Positions 44,173 to 55,103 of a DNA stretch of 64,000 nucleotides are shown here, piece after piece (within the stretch, counting starts at the first letter, position 1; each line of letters opens with the position of its first letter). Below the pieces are notes generated by a model. It saw only the letters and a list, made by a program, of their open reading frames with translations. It had not been told where the DNA came from and did not search any database. The position numbers and the translations under genes were made by a program. The stretch comes from Gp1-AA133 sp963744055 (GTDB taxonomy: Bacteria > Acidobacteriota > Terriglobia > Terriglobales > Acidobacteriaceae), in contig CAVUSL010000001.1 of the NCBI GenBank assembly GCA_963744055.1, positions 1,364,001 to 1,428,000 on the forward strand, read 5' to 3'.

Positions 44173-45072
44173 ATGCCGGAGTTGCCTGACATTTCCGCCT
44201 ATCTGACCGCGCTGGGGCCGCGCGTGGTCGGGCGAAGGTTAGAACGTGTGCGGATTGCTAGTCCGTTTTTGTTGCGGTCCGCGCAGCCACCCGTGTCGAG
44301 TCTGGAGGGCCGCGTTGTGCGGGAACTGCGGCGCGTCGGGAAGCGCATTGCGTTTGGGGTGGAAGGAGAACTCTGGCTTGTCCTGCATTTGATGATTGCA
44401 GGGCGCCTGCACTGGCGACCCGTCGGAGCGAAGTTGGACGGTCGGCGAAATCTGGCGGCGCTGGATTTTGCTGAGGGATCACTAGTGTTGACGGAGGCTG
44501 GGACGAAACATCGCGCGTCGTTGTATGTGGTGAGCGGTGAAGACGGGCTCGGAGCGATGGATCCGGGCGGGATTGATGTGCTCGCGAGTGATCTGAAGGC
44601 GTTTCGTGCGGCGCTGACGGCGGAGAATCGGACATTGAAGCGGGCGCTGACGGATCCTCGGTTACTGAGCGGGATTGGGAACGCGTATTCCGATGAGATC
44701 CTGCACGCGGCACAGTTGTCGCCCATCACCCAGACTCACAAGCTGAAGCCGGAGGAATGGGAACGGCTCTATCACGCTACGCAGCACACGTTGCAGTACT
44801 GGGTGAATGAGCTGCGGAAAGAGGCGGAGAAGAAATTCCCGGAGAAGGTGACAGCCTTTCGCAAGGGCATGGCGGTGCACGGAAGGTATGGGGAGGCTTG
44901 TCCGCGCTGCGGCGACAAGATTCTCCGGATCCGGTATGCGGACAATGAGACGAATTATTGCGCGCGCTGCCAGACTGGGGGGAAAGTACTGGCGGATCGG
45001 AGCTTGTCGCGGCTGCTGGGGTCGGACTGGCCTCGGACGATGGATGAGTTGGAGGCGCTGAAGAGTAAGTGA
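44173..45072 (+). CDS. Fpg/Nei-family DNA glycosylase
   Basis: 299 residues. MPELPDISAY provides the catalytic N-terminal Pro-Glu after Met removal. The beta-sandwich is followed by a helix-two-turn-helix (LTDPRLLSGIGNAYSDEILH) and a C-terminal zinc finger with four Cys (CPRCG, then YCARCQ), all intact. It removes oxidised bases and cuts the abasic site in base-excision repair. ATG 44173 is fixed by the need for an N-terminal PE. Repeat copies lie on both sides. Could be MutM- or Nei-type; the sequence alone does not decide. Confidence 0.93.
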   Translation: MPELPDISAYLTALGPRVVGRRLERVRIASPFLLRSAQPPVSSLEGRVVRELRRVGKRIAFGVEGELWLVLHLMIAGRLHWRPVGAKLDGRRNLAALDFAEGSLVLTEAGTKHRASLYVVSGEDGLGAMDPGGIDVLASDLKAFRAALTAENRTLKRALTDPRLLSGIGNAYSDEILHAAQLSPITQTHKLKPEEWERLYHATQHTLQYWVNELRKEAEKKFPEKVTAFRKGMAVHGRYGEACPRCGDKILRIRYADNETNYCARCQTGGKVLADRSLSRLLGSDWPRTMDELEALKSK

Positions 45073-45143
45073 GCGGTTGCGAGCGGCGGGGAGATCCGTG
45101 GTGAAAAAATTTGACGGGCCGCAGGAGCTAGCAAGTAACTCGG

Positions 45144-45190
45144 GGTCCCTCGACTGCGTTCGGCTGTCGCCTCACTTCGCTCGGGATGAC
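45144..45190. repeat. CTCGACTGCGTTCGGCT repeat, copy 2
   Basis: Second copy, in the same orientation as 44041-44088, differing at about four positions. Lies between the glycosylase gene and the convergent ArsR-type gene. Confidence 0.6.
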
Positions 45191-45266
45191 AAGATATTTC
45201 GGGCCGGGGACGAGGGAGAGGCTCTGCGATCGGGATTACAGGCATGCCCGGCTGCGATGAGACGCG

Positions 45267-45980
45267 TTACGGTGATATGGCTGTGCCCGTGCGGTTCAGG
45301 CGGATTGCGAATTGTTGGGCCAGGCGTTTTTGGCCGGCTTCGGTCAGGCGCACCGCGCGCGTGGATTTGCGCTGCGCTACTAGACGCTGATCAAACATCC
45401 AGTAGAGCAAGGCCGCGCCCAGTGCGCCACCCAGGTGGGGAACGCGGTGGCTCCAGTCGAGGCAGGCGTAGGCGAAGCGGCGTCGTTTGGCACGAGCCGT
45501 GTCAAGATCGACCCCTAGCCCACGCAAGAATTTTTCTCCTGATGCGCTGACGCGGTAGTCGTCTCCGTGTTGGTGCAAGCAGTCGATTTCTTCCAGGCGA
45601 TTGCGAATGGCGACGCCTAACTCTCCGGCGAGGTGGTCATAGCAGGTTCGCGCGAACACCAGTTCGGGCGCGCTGTGCTGTGCGAGGCCGGTCGCGGCGG
45701 GCTTGCCGTGCGCGGCGGCGGCTAGCGATTCCAGGGCGACTCCGACTAGCGGTCCATTCAATCGATAAAACTTGTTGCGGCCGAGGGACTCGACACGCAG
45801 GAACTTTGCGTCGACCAGCAGGCGCAGGTGATTGCTGGCGGTTTGCGGCGACACGTTGGCGAGCATGGCCAGTTCGCTGGCGGGGCGGGCTTCGCCGCCC
45901 AGCAGGCTCCACAGCATGGCGGCGCGGGAGGGGTCGCCGACCAGCGATCCGGCACGGGATAGGAAATGTGCTGCATCCAT
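45267..45980 (-). CDS. ArsR-family transcriptional regulator (long form)
   Basis: 237 residues. The winged helix covers about 10-80 (GDPSRAAMLWSLLGGEARPA; LANVSPQTASNHLRLLVDAK). The ~150-residue C-terminal part is helical and includes VFARTCYDHLAGELGVA, with a Cys/His pair that may bind metal, and CLDWSHRVPHLGGALGAALL. Long ArsR relatives of this type occur in several soil bacteria. Divergent from the small secreted-protein gene at 46062 with an 81-base gap, so it probably controls that gene. Confidence 0.87.
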   Translation of the reverse strand: MDAAHFLSRAGSLVGDPSRAAMLWSLLGGEARPASELAMLANVSPQTASNHLRLLVDAKFLRVESLGRNKFYRLNGPLVGVALESLAAAAHGKPAATGLAQHSAPELVFARTCYDHLAGELGVAIRNRLEEIDCLHQHGDDYRVSASGEKFLRGLGVDLDTARAKRRRFAYACLDWSHRVPHLGGALGAALLYWMFDQRLVAQRKSTRAVRLTEAGQKRLAQQFAIRLNRTGTAISP

Positions 45981-46061
45981 AGTTCGATCCTACATGAACT
46001 ATGGCATGGTTGCGCTGAGCGAGAATCTTTTTGTCGGAACAATAATTGCAAGGAGTCAGTG

Positions 46062-46439
46062 ATGAAGATGTTGCGAGGAGTGTTCCTGTTTCTGGTCAGC
46101 GTTGGCTTGTTGTGGGCGATCGAGAAACCCGATGATGCGCCGACCACAACCATCGTGGGATACGTACGGGATAGCGGCTGCGTGCATCGATTTCACGAAG
46201 TGGTGAAGCCGCTGCCCAACGGATGCCTGGAGGCTTGCGTGCGCGCTGGATCGCCGCTGGTGATTCTCAGCAAGAGCGAGGAAGTGTTTCATCCTGTATC
46301 GGACGAGATGCCAGATGTGGATGTGCGCGCGAAACTGCTGCCGTTTGCCGGGAAGTACGTGAAGGTGACGGGCAAAGTCTATGAACGCGGAGGGTCGAAG
46401 GCGATTACCGTGGAGCGGATTGAGGAGGTGAAGGAGTGA
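46062..46439 (+). CDS. Small secreted protein with OB-like fold pattern
   Basis: 125 residues from ATG 46062, with AAGGAG ten bases upstream. Signal peptide MLRGVFLFLVSVGLLWA. The mature part reads VGYVRDSGCVHRFHEV ... GCLEACVRAGSPLVIL ... AKLLPFAGKYVKVTGKVYE, a pattern of short beta strands with two or three Cys shared by many small exported acidobacterial proteins. Function unknown. Divergent from the ArsR-type regulator. Confidence 0.78.
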   Translation: MKMLRGVFLFLVSVGLLWAIEKPDDAPTTTIVGYVRDSGCVHRFHEVVKPLPNGCLEACVRAGSPLVILSKSEEVFHPVSDEMPDVDVRAKLLPFAGKYVKVTGKVYERGGSKAITVERIEEVKE

Positions 46440-46475
46440 ACTCGGGCGTTGGGTTGCGATTTGGGGGACTCGGAC

Positions 46476-46534
46476 GAGAATCTCAAAACGCAGAGGGCGC
46501 AAAGGAAGAGCCGCAGAGGGCGCAGAGAAGAGCC
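46476..46534 (+). repeat. Dispersed GCAGAGG repeat, copy B
   Basis: GAGAATCTCAAAACGCAGAG ... CGCAGAGGGCGCAGAGAAG; matches the minus-strand copy at 27508-27575 over most of its length. Intergenic. Confidence 0.55.
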
Positions 46535-46687
46535 TTTTACCTGTGAAAGACACGCAGATCCGCACAGAGCAATCAGCGAGGCGTGTTTCGAGAACGCTGA
46601 AAAGAGCAAGGTCCACTTGGGTGACGTTGGTCACTGCAAATCGTGCGGAAGGAGAGTAATAAGGGAAGGCTCAGGAGGGCCTTTCTT

Positions 46688-47158
46688 ATGACGACGATTC
46701 GGGACGTCGAGGATTTCCTTGCGCTGGAGCGGATTGCGATGGTCGGTGTGTCACGTGACCCGAAAGATTTCAGCCGCCATTTGTTTCGCGAGATGTGCGA
46801 CCGCAGATATGACATGGTGCCAGTCAACCGGGTGGCGAAGGAGATTGAGGGTCGGGAATCTTTTCAATGCCTGCAGTCCGTACGGCCAGCGGTCGAGGGC
46901 GTACTGATCATGACGCCTGCCTACGAAACAATTCAAGTTGTGCGGGACTGCGCCGAGGCCGGGATTAACCGGGTGTGGATCTATCGCGCGGGAGGCACCG
47001 GGGCTGTTAGTGAAGAGGCGCTCGCATTTTGCAGAGAGCATGACATCGGCGCGGTGGAAGGACATTGTCCGTTCATGTTCTTCCAGAGCACCGGCTTCGT
47101 TCATCGGGCGCACGGATTTTTCCTGAAAATCGTGCGGCGTTATCCTGCAGCGGCGTGA
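46688..47158 (+). CDS. CoA-binding-domain protein (YccU-like)
   Basis: 156 residues from ATG 46688, with AGGAGG upstream. A Rossmann fold with the CoA-binding pattern ALERIAMVGVSRDPKDFSRH, YDMVPVNRVAKEIEG and EAGINRVWIYRAGGTGAVSE. Family members bind CoA, but their reaction is often unknown. The C-terminus (HCPFMFFQSTGFVHRAHGFF) is conserved in the subfamily. Stands alone. Confidence 0.9.
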   Translation: MTTIRDVEDFLALERIAMVGVSRDPKDFSRHLFREMCDRRYDMVPVNRVAKEIEGRESFQCLQSVRPAVEGVLIMTPAYETIQVVRDCAEAGINRVWIYRAGGTGAVSEEALAFCREHDIGAVEGHCPFMFFQSTGFVHRAHGFFLKIVRRYPAAA

Positions 47159-48017
47159 GACAGGGAAATTCTGGGACGTTCGTCCGCGAACAGGTGTGCC
47201 GAACTCGTGGGAAGGCATCTTGCGAAGGAGGATGGAGAATACTGTCCTGATTTTCCACGCACTTCCACAAGGAATCGCGGGCATCCACAGTTTCTTCACA
47301 AAGGGGATCGGGTTTTTGCTTGATGCGAACACGGGTGCGGGAGCACAGTGCTGACATCGAGCGAGACGTTCTGCGTGCCCTGCCAGAGCATTACGGCAGA
47401 GCCGGCGGTGCCCAGCGATTCTCGAGGGTGAATGGCTGGGAGGGATCCACCAAGAGCGCGCTTCGGCGCGCGACTGGTTGCCCGGGCGTTGCGGCCTCCT
47501 CACCGAGTCCTCCACACAAATGGCAGGACTTGGCCGCCGGCCACCGTGGTGTTGCAGATCGACGTGCGAAGTTTGCTTAGCACGTGGCGGTCTGCCGAGT
47601 GCATCGAAAACAGCGCTTCTCGGAGCGCGTGAGAGATGGACTCCCCCATGCCTCGTGCGTGGACAAGGGTCACAGAACGAATTGCGAAACCGATGCGGTC
47701 CGGGTGGCTGGCCTGGACCGCATTTGTTTTTGGAGCAGGTGACCGGTCACAGGTCACAGGTCTCAGGCTGAATGAAGATTGGGCGGCTTTCGTTGTGGGA
47801 TTTGCTTCGTTTTATTGCGTTGCCGATGCACTTGCCATTGAGATTCGTTTTTTCTTCGCCTATACTGTTTGCTAGGAAAAGCGTTGCACGTGAGCGGCCA
47901 GAAAAAAATCGGGCTTGCTCAGTTTTCCTACGCGAACACTTTGCGTCCACAAGCGAGTTCGCGGGTATAGTGCAGTTCGCTTCCAACAACAATTAATCGG
48001 ATTTGCGGGCAGGGCTC
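47159..48017. other. Gene-free stretch upstream of dnaB
   Basis: About 860 bases without a convincing gene: short frames lack SD sites and recognisable features. Near 47738-47765 a GTCACAG-type direct repeat occurs (GGTCACAGGTCACAGGTCTCAGG region, in about three partial copies). The dnaB promoter presumably lies at the 3' end of this region but no clear boxes stand out. Confidence 0.5.
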
Positions 48018-49388
48018 ATGGCATTGGCGACCACGGAATTCAATCTCAGCATGTTGCCCGCGAACGTCGAAGCCGAGCGCTCTATCCTGGGCGCGATTCT
48101 GCTCGACAATCTTGCGTACAACCAAGCGGCCGAGCATCTGCGGCCGGAAGATTTTTCGCTGGACTCGCATCGGCGCATTTATTCGCGCATGATCGATCTG
48201 GCGGAGTCGTCGCGGCCGATCGACATCATCACGCTGGTCGACGAGTTGTCGCGCAACAAGGAACTGCAGGCCATCGGGGACATGGGCTACGTGTCGTCGC
48301 TGCTCGACGGCGTGCCCGACCGGCCTAGCATTGAACACTACGTCAAGATTGTCCGCGACAAGGCGATGCTGCGCGGGCTGATTCATGCGGCCAATGCCGC
48401 CATCGGGCGAGCGGCCGAGCAATCGGATCCCGCCGAAGAAATCCTGAACGATGCCGAAGCGGCGATCTTCGGGCTTTCCGAGAAGCGCATTGGGCGCGGG
48501 TTCCTGGGCATCCAGGAGATCGTCAACGATTCGTTCGGATCGGTCGACGCGCTGTTGCAGCGCGGGCAACGCATCACCGGATTGGCCACGCACTACAACG
48601 ATCTCGATGAGATGACGAGCGGGCTGCAGAAATCGGATCTCGTGATTCTCGCGGCGCGCCCTTCGATGGGCAAGACTGCGTTCGCGATGAACATCGCCGA
48701 GAATGCGGCCATCGACGATGGCAAGGTGGTCGGAATCTTTTCTCTGGAAATGTCGCGCGAGGCTTTGCTGCTTCGCTTGCTTTGTTCGCGCGCGCGGGTG
48801 GATGCGCACAAGATGCGGACCGGTTCGTTGTGGCGCGACGACATGCAGAAAGTTGTGCGCGCCATGGAAGAGCTGGCGAGTTCGCACATCTACATCGACG
48901 ACACGCCCGGCATTTCGCTCAGCGAGATGCGCGCCAAGGCGCGACGCCTGCAGCAATCGTGCGGGTCGCTGGATCTGATCGTCGTCGACTATCTGCAGCT
49001 GATGTCGGGCGGGAGCAAGCGCTACGAAAATCGCACCCAGGAAGTGTCCGCGATTTCGCGCGGATTGAAGGCGCTGGCGAAGGAGCTGCACGTTCCGGTG
49101 ATTGCGCTCTCGCAGTTGAGCCGCGCTCCCGAAAGCCGCGGCGGCGATCACCGTCCGCAACTGGCCGACCTGCGCGAGTCGGGATCGATCGAGCAGGACG
49201 CCGACCTGGTGATGTTCATCTTCCGCGAAGAAGTCTACAAGCAGGACGACCCTGACCTGCAAGGGCACGCCGAGATCATCATCGCCAAGCAGCGCAACGG
49301 CCCGATCGGGCGCGTTAATCTGGCGTTCCTGAAACAATCCACGCGCTTTGAAACCCTGGCGGAAGGCGGCATCTCTGCGGAGGAGTGA
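48018..49388 (+). CDS. dnaB: Replicative DNA helicase DnaB
   Basis: 456 residues, the family's usual length. N-terminal helical domain (about 15-115, PANVEAERSILGAILLDN), linker, then the RecA-like ATPase: Walker A ARPSMGKTAFAMNIAENAA near 220, Walker B with LIVVDYLQLMSG near 325, and the KQRNGPIGRVNLAF end. It unwinds DNA at the replication fork as a hexamer. ATG 48018 is chosen over 48003. No inteins. Stands alone; neither rplI nor a primase gene is next to it. Confidence 0.97.
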   Translation: MALATTEFNLSMLPANVEAERSILGAILLDNLAYNQAAEHLRPEDFSLDSHRRIYSRMIDLAESSRPIDIITLVDELSRNKELQAIGDMGYVSSLLDGVPDRPSIEHYVKIVRDKAMLRGLIHAANAAIGRAAEQSDPAEEILNDAEAAIFGLSEKRIGRGFLGIQEIVNDSFGSVDALLQRGQRITGLATHYNDLDEMTSGLQKSDLVILAARPSMGKTAFAMNIAENAAIDDGKVVGIFSLEMSREALLLRLLCSRARVDAHKMRTGSLWRDDMQKVVRAMEELASSHIYIDDTPGISLSEMRAKARRLQQSCGSLDLIVVDYLQLMSGGSKRYENRTQEVSAISRGLKALAKELHVPVIALSQLSRAPESRGGDHRPQLADLRESGSIEQDADLVMFIFREEVYKQDDPDLQGHAEIIIAKQRNGPIGRVNLAFLKQSTRFETLAEGGISAEE

Positions 49389-49681
49389 CAGCGCTCGCGC
49401 TCTGCCCAGGGGTCACGCTTTCTCACACCAAAACGCACACCACTGGCCTGTGGAAAAGCTTGTGGAACCGAGCTACGCGTTTTCCTGTAGGCATTAAAAG
49501 CGACCACATGGTCGGCTTATTCGAGAGCCTTGCATCGCCCTAATGCACTGATTAGCGACGGTTAGATGGAATTGTGCGGCAGCGGTCAAATGCAACAGCG
49601 ACGGGCGGAAATTAAAGCAACCCTTGAGATTTGCACATCTAGAAGTAATCAGGCGTTCAAAAAGTTAGTTGCAATCCGGCC

Positions 49682-51490
<1,809 letters not shown>

Positions 51491-51639
51491 GATGGACGGG
51501 CTAATCCTTGATTCTAGCAGGGGCATAGGGGGCTCAAGGCGGCATCTGATTTCGTTACGCAAAGCTTCGTACGATCCGACCCTTCACGTTCGCCCGCGAT
51601 GCAAGGCATAATCACCACTGTCAACATCTCCACGATTGA

Positions 51640-52383
51640 ATGGACCACCACATAGTTGCCGCGGTCAGCATCACGGGCACATGTCTGGATGTGCTGGGCA
51701 GTTTGTATCTCGCATACGACTTGCTGGGCGGACAGCACGGACCGCTCCGCCTTCTTACGCGCGCGGTGACGTACTCGCTGGTTTTCGGAGTTGGTTATGC
51801 GCTCGGCCTCGGTCTGATCTTTGGGTTGGCTTCCGGGATTGCGACCGGCGTCACGCTGGCGATTGAACTGAATCGCGCGGCCCGAGGGCTCGAACATTTC
51901 TCCTTGCCGTGGGAAGTTTTGTTTTCGGCAATCCGCGGCCTCGGTTTCGGGATGGGCCTCTACCCGACTACCGGCTCCGGATTCGCAATTGCGTTTGCCC
52001 TTCTCATCACGGTCGGTCAGGCCTTCGCGTATTCCAGGGGCATGCGCCCTGCGCTGGACTATGCGGCCTTCCGGCGCCCGCGGATCACGCGCCGTCAATT
52101 CTGGGGCACCGTGGTTCGGACCTTCGGATACATGGCTACGGCCTTGGCTTGCAGCGCTTTCATTCATCACGTTGCGCATGCCTGGGCTTTTGCAATTCGC
52201 GTCGGCCTGGTGACCGGCATCGTCACTGGTGTGGGAATCACGGTGAATCCCTACATCGAGTACTACGCGGACAATCTTCCGGAACGGCGCATGGGCGTGT
52301 TTGGCATTGGACTCATCCTGTGCGGATTTGCATTGCAGTCGCTGCAGTATTGGCTGGCGCTGCTGGATGTGAAGCTGACCTAG
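51640..52383 (+). CDS. Membrane protein of unknown function
   Basis: 247 residues with about six hydrophobic, Gly-rich segments (about 5-30, 45-75, 95-125, 160-180, 185-205, 220-245). A conserved-looking cytosolic loop carries FRRPRITRRQFWGT. I do not recognise the family. The opposite-strand frame over the same DNA (51514-52467) lacks any protein character. It is followed by the phosphatase gene about 120 bases away. Confidence 0.68.
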   Translation: MDHHIVAAVSITGTCLDVLGSLYLAYDLLGGQHGPLRLLTRAVTYSLVFGVGYALGLGLIFGLASGIATGVTLAIELNRAARGLEHFSLPWEVLFSAIRGLGFGMGLYPTTGSGFAIAFALLITVGQAFAYSRGMRPALDYAAFRRPRITRRQFWGTVVRTFGYMATALACSAFIHHVAHAWAFAIRVGLVTGIVTGVGITVNPYIEYYADNLPERRMGVFGIGLILCGFALQSLQYWLALLDVKLT

Positions 52384-52505
52384 GATGCACGATGTTTCAG
52401 GCGGCCTGCACCGCGCTTTGGGCAACGCCCAAGGTATCCTCGTCACCTTTCCGTCCTGATTGAGCAAGTTTCAATGCGCGCGACTGGTTGAATTAAAGCT
52501 GGTGG

Positions 52506-53408
52506 GTGGATCTGCCGATGCAGGAGAAAGGTTGCGATCCGCGAGCATTCGCTTTGCTAGACGGAGCTCGCGCGTCTCGACCCGTGGGAGATACCGTGTT
52601 GAGCTCGGAATGGGAAGCGGTTCGCACGTCTTCGCAGCGCTTCTGGCGAGAACTCTTCCGCCCAGAGCTCAGGGTGGCCCCGAACGATCCCATACACTGC
52701 GACGTGCCTACGCTGCGTGGCGCGGAAGTGGCTGCGGTTTACTACGACCAGCGCCGGGCGGGTGATTTCTACGAGTTCTTGCGGGTGGGACGCTCGCGCA
52801 TGCTTTTCGCTCTTCTCGATATGGCTGGCCGCCGGGCGGATACGCGCGACATCCTTCGTGCGGCGCAGAAGACGTTTCGAGAAACTGCGTTTCGACGCTT
52901 TGCCAGCGAGGATCTCAACGAAACCACCACCATGGTTGAACTCTGCCACGCGATGAACCGAACCATCCTGCGCGGCGGCATTCGTACCTGTACCGGGTTC
53001 ATTGCCTGCTACAACGAGGACTTGGGCACAGTGTGTTATGCGAACGCGGGGCATACGCCGGCGCTGGTGTGCGATACAACCGGGGTTACGTTGCTGGAGG
53101 CGACCGGCCTGCCTCTGGGCCTGTTCTCCCATGTGCCGCAGAGCGCCTCCACTTGTGTCTTGCCGCCGGAAGGTGCCCTGCTGGTTATCTCGCGTGGCAT
53201 TGTCGAGGCGGAATACGAAGGAGAGGAGTTTGGTCTCGCAGGAGCCGCTACAAGTTTTCAGAGTTCGGCTGGGCTTGGCGCGCACGATGTGTGTACCGCG
53301 CTGCTGCAAGCGGCCGAGGCGTTCGCGCGTATACCCCTTACCCACAACGATGTGACAGCCCTCGCCTTGGTGCGTGCCGAGGCAGTGAATCCAAGGATCT
53401 CCCCTTGA
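52506..53408 (+). CDS. SpoIIE-family PP2C serine phosphatase
   Basis: 300 residues from GTG 52506 (or ATG 52518). Catalytic PP2C motifs: AAVYYDQRRAGDFYEFLRVG near 75, LLDMAGRRADTRDIL near 104 (the usual DVSGHG-type motif modified), YANAGHTPALV near 180, and GLPLGLF. No sensor domain is attached. In the SpoIIE/RsbU family such proteins dephosphorylate anti-sigma-antagonists. No partner STAS or kinase gene is adjacent. A SAM riboswitch begins only 63 bases downstream. Confidence 0.85.
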   Translation: MDLPMQEKGCDPRAFALLDGARASRPVGDTVLSSEWEAVRTSSQRFWRELFRPELRVAPNDPIHCDVPTLRGAEVAAVYYDQRRAGDFYEFLRVGRSRMLFALLDMAGRRADTRDILRAAQKTFRETAFRRFASEDLNETTTMVELCHAMNRTILRGGIRTCTGFIACYNEDLGTVCYANAGHTPALVCDTTGVTLLEATGLPLGLFSHVPQSASTCVLPPEGALLVISRGIVEAEYEGEEFGLAGAATSFQSSAGLGAHDVCTALLQAAEAFARIPLTHNDVTALALVRAEAVNPRISP

Positions 53409-53471
53409 CACACCCCCATGTGACAAGTAACATCTATCCCCAAGTTAGCCCGTTCGCGGGCTGGCTTTGAA

Positions 53472-53583
53472 TTTCATGCAGAGTGGCTGAGGGACGAGCC
53501 CTGAGACGCCACGGCAACCGGGTCGTGATCATATATCGCGACCGCCTGGTGCCAACTCTCTCCTGGAAACGGGGAACATGGGA
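53472..53583 (+). ncRNA. SAM-I riboswitch (S-box)
   Basis: The core matches the S-box consensus in order: GCAGAGTGGCTGAGGGACGA, GCCCTGAGACGCC, GGCAACCGG, a P3 stem GGTCG ... CGACC, then TGGTGCCAACTC and the P4 hairpin CCTGGAAACGGGG. P1 is formed by CATG (53475-53478) with CATG (53577-53580), extended by weak pairs. It senses S-adenosylmethionine and normally shuts off methionine-related genes. The first gene downstream is the threonine-synthase-like gene at 53849, so this gene pair is predicted to be SAM-repressed. Confidence 0.9.
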
Positions 53584-53618
53584 TTCGGGCAAGCGGCATT
53601 TCTACCCGTTTTCCCGTA

Positions 53619-53655
53619 ACCTCTTTTCCTTTTCCGGAGAAGAGGTCTTCGTTTT
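53619..53655 (+). terminator. Candidate intrinsic terminator of the riboswitch
   Basis: ACCTCTT (53619-53625) pairs with AAGAGGT (53640-53646) around a 14-base loop, followed after a few bases by a run of five T (53651-53655). It lies between the SAM aptamer and the first gene, so it may be the expression platform, though the T run is not directly adjacent. Confidence 0.5.
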
Positions 53656-53683
53656 TAGGGGATTTGCGGGACGAAGCGAATCA

Positions 53684-53738
53684 GCCCCTAAAGGGGCCGC
53701 GGTAAGCAAGGCGCGGGCGGCATCGCTGAAGCGATGCC
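53684..53738. repeat. REP-like palindrome doublet
   Basis: GCCCCT-AA-AGGGGC (53684-53697) and GGCATCGCT-GA-AGCGATGCC (53719-53738), centres 38 bases apart, lie in the leader of the threonine-synthase-like gene. Same type as the doublets in rnr and at 32099-32149. Confidence 0.65.
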
Positions 53739-53848
53739 CTGTTACGAACCCGATCGGCGGGTCGTTGTGCGCTTCCGCAAACCTTTCTCGAAGATTTTTT
53801 CTCCAGGGACGCTCGTTCTCAGCTGCTCGCGAGAATGCGAGTAGCACG

Positions 53849-55102
53849 ATGGCTCAATACGAATTGCGATGTCGCGAGTGCGGCAAGAGCTGGGGAAACC
53901 AGCCCCGGTCGATCTGCGACGACTGTTTCTCTCCCCTGGAAGTCAGCTACGACTACGACCAAGCACGCGCTGAGTTTACGCGCGAGAAGATCGCCCAGCG
54001 CCCTCCCAATATGTGGCGGTATTCCGAGTTGCTGCCCCTCCCCCCGGATTTCCAAGCCAAGTTGCCGGTGGGATTTACGCCGCTGCTGAGCGCGCCCAAC
54101 CTGGCGAAACAAGTTGGCGCGCAGAAACTGCACATCAAGAACGATGCCGTGTGCCTGCCGACGCTGAGCTTCAAGGATCGCGTGGTCGCGGTCGCGTTAT
54201 CGCAGGCGCGCGCCTTTGGGTTCGACACAGTGTCGTGCTCGTCGACCGGGAACCTGGCGAACTCGGTGGCGGCGCAGGCGGCCCGCAATGGATTCAAGGC
54301 TTGGATATTTATTCCCGCGGATCTGGAACCCGCGAAGATTCTCGGTACGCAGGTGTACGGTGCGAAAGTCGTGCGCATCGCCGGCAGCTACGACCAGGTG
54401 AACCGGCTTTGCTCGCAGATTGCAGACGAGCATCGCTGGGGATTCGTGAATGTGAACTTGCGGCCGTATTACGCCGAGGGATCGAAGACGGTCGGCTTCG
54501 AAATCGCCGAGCAGTTGGGATGGCGGCTGCCCGACAACATTGTTGTCCCGATGGCGGGCGGATCATTGATCACGAAAATCAAAAAGGCGTTTGATGAACT
54601 GATCACGCTGGGACTGGTGGAGGCGAAGCCTGTGAAGTTCTTTGGCGCGCAAGCCACCGGATGCTCGCCGATTTCCACTGCTGTGAAGGCTGGGCGTGCC
54701 GAGATCGAGCCGCAAAAGCCTGCGACTATTGCGCGGTCGCTGGCGATCGGCAATCCGGCGGACGGTCACTATGCGATCAAGGCCATCACCAAGAGCGGTG
54801 GCTGGTCAGAAGATGTTTCGGACCCCGAGGTGGTCGAGTCGATCCGCTTACTTGCGGAAACGGAAGGCGTTTTTACCGAGACGGCGGGCGGCGTGACGGT
54901 TGGGTGCGCGCGCAAGTTGTATCGCGAAGGCCGTATCTCTCCCGAAGAAACGACCGTGCTGTGTATTACGGGCAACGGATTGAAGACGACCGATGCGCTG
55001 GCGGGTGAGTATCCAGCCGAGGCGGCGATCGCGCCCAAGCTTGCCGAGTTCGAACGGTATCTTTCGAACTCGCTCGACGTCCCGGAAACGGTGGAGGCCT
55101 GA
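53849..55102 (+). CDS. Threonine-synthase-like PLP enzyme with N-terminal zinc ribbon, SAM-riboswitch controlled
   Basis: 417 residues. A zinc ribbon opens the protein (Cys 8, 11, 23, 26: YELRCRECG, then CDDC). The fold-type-II PLP domain follows, with Schiff-base Lys in LPTLSFKDR (K109) and phosphate loop CSSTGNLANSVAAQ. The frame stays open back to 53483, across the riboswitch, but ATG 53849 gives the normal start. Threonine synthase converts O-phosphohomoserine to threonine. Here a SAM riboswitch upstream and a sulfur carrier gene one base downstream suggest a variant that adds sulfur to O-phosphohomoserine to make homocysteine. That is inference; an ordinary threonine synthase remains possible. 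Confidence 0.85.
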   Translation: MAQYELRCRECGKSWGNQPRSICDDCFSPLEVSYDYDQARAEFTREKIAQRPPNMWRYSELLPLPPDFQAKLPVGFTPLLSAPNLAKQVGAQKLHIKNDAVCLPTLSFKDRVVAVALSQARAFGFDTVSCSSTGNLANSVAAQAARNGFKAWIFIPADLEPAKILGTQVYGAKVVRIAGSYDQVNRLCSQIADEHRWGFVNVNLRPYYAEGSKTVGFEIAEQLGWRLPDNIVVPMAGGSLITKIKKAFDELITLGLVEAKPVKFFGAQATGCSPISTAVKAGRAEIEPQKPATIARSLAIGNPADGHYAIKAITKSGGWSEDVSDPEVVESIRLLAETEGVFTETAGGVTVGCARKLYREGRISPEETTVLCITGNGLKTTDALAGEYPAEAAIAPKLAEFERYLSNSLDVPETVEA

Positions 55103-55103
55103 T

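Noticed and set aside
47738..47765. GTCACAG repeats as a possible CRISPR or origin iteron array
   Set aside because: Only about three partial, immediately adjacent copies; no spacers and no origin genes other than dnaB nearby.
47928..49337. 469-residue minus-strand frame
   Set aside because: Opposite dnaB, which is unmistakable by Walker motifs.
51514..52467. 317-residue minus-strand frame opposite the membrane protein
   Set aside because: No hydrophobic or domain pattern; the plus strand shows clear membrane segments and an isolated start.
53483..53848. 122-residue extension of the threonine-synthase-like protein
   Set aside because: It would translate the SAM aptamer and terminator; the zinc-ribbon start at 53849 is the normal N-terminus.
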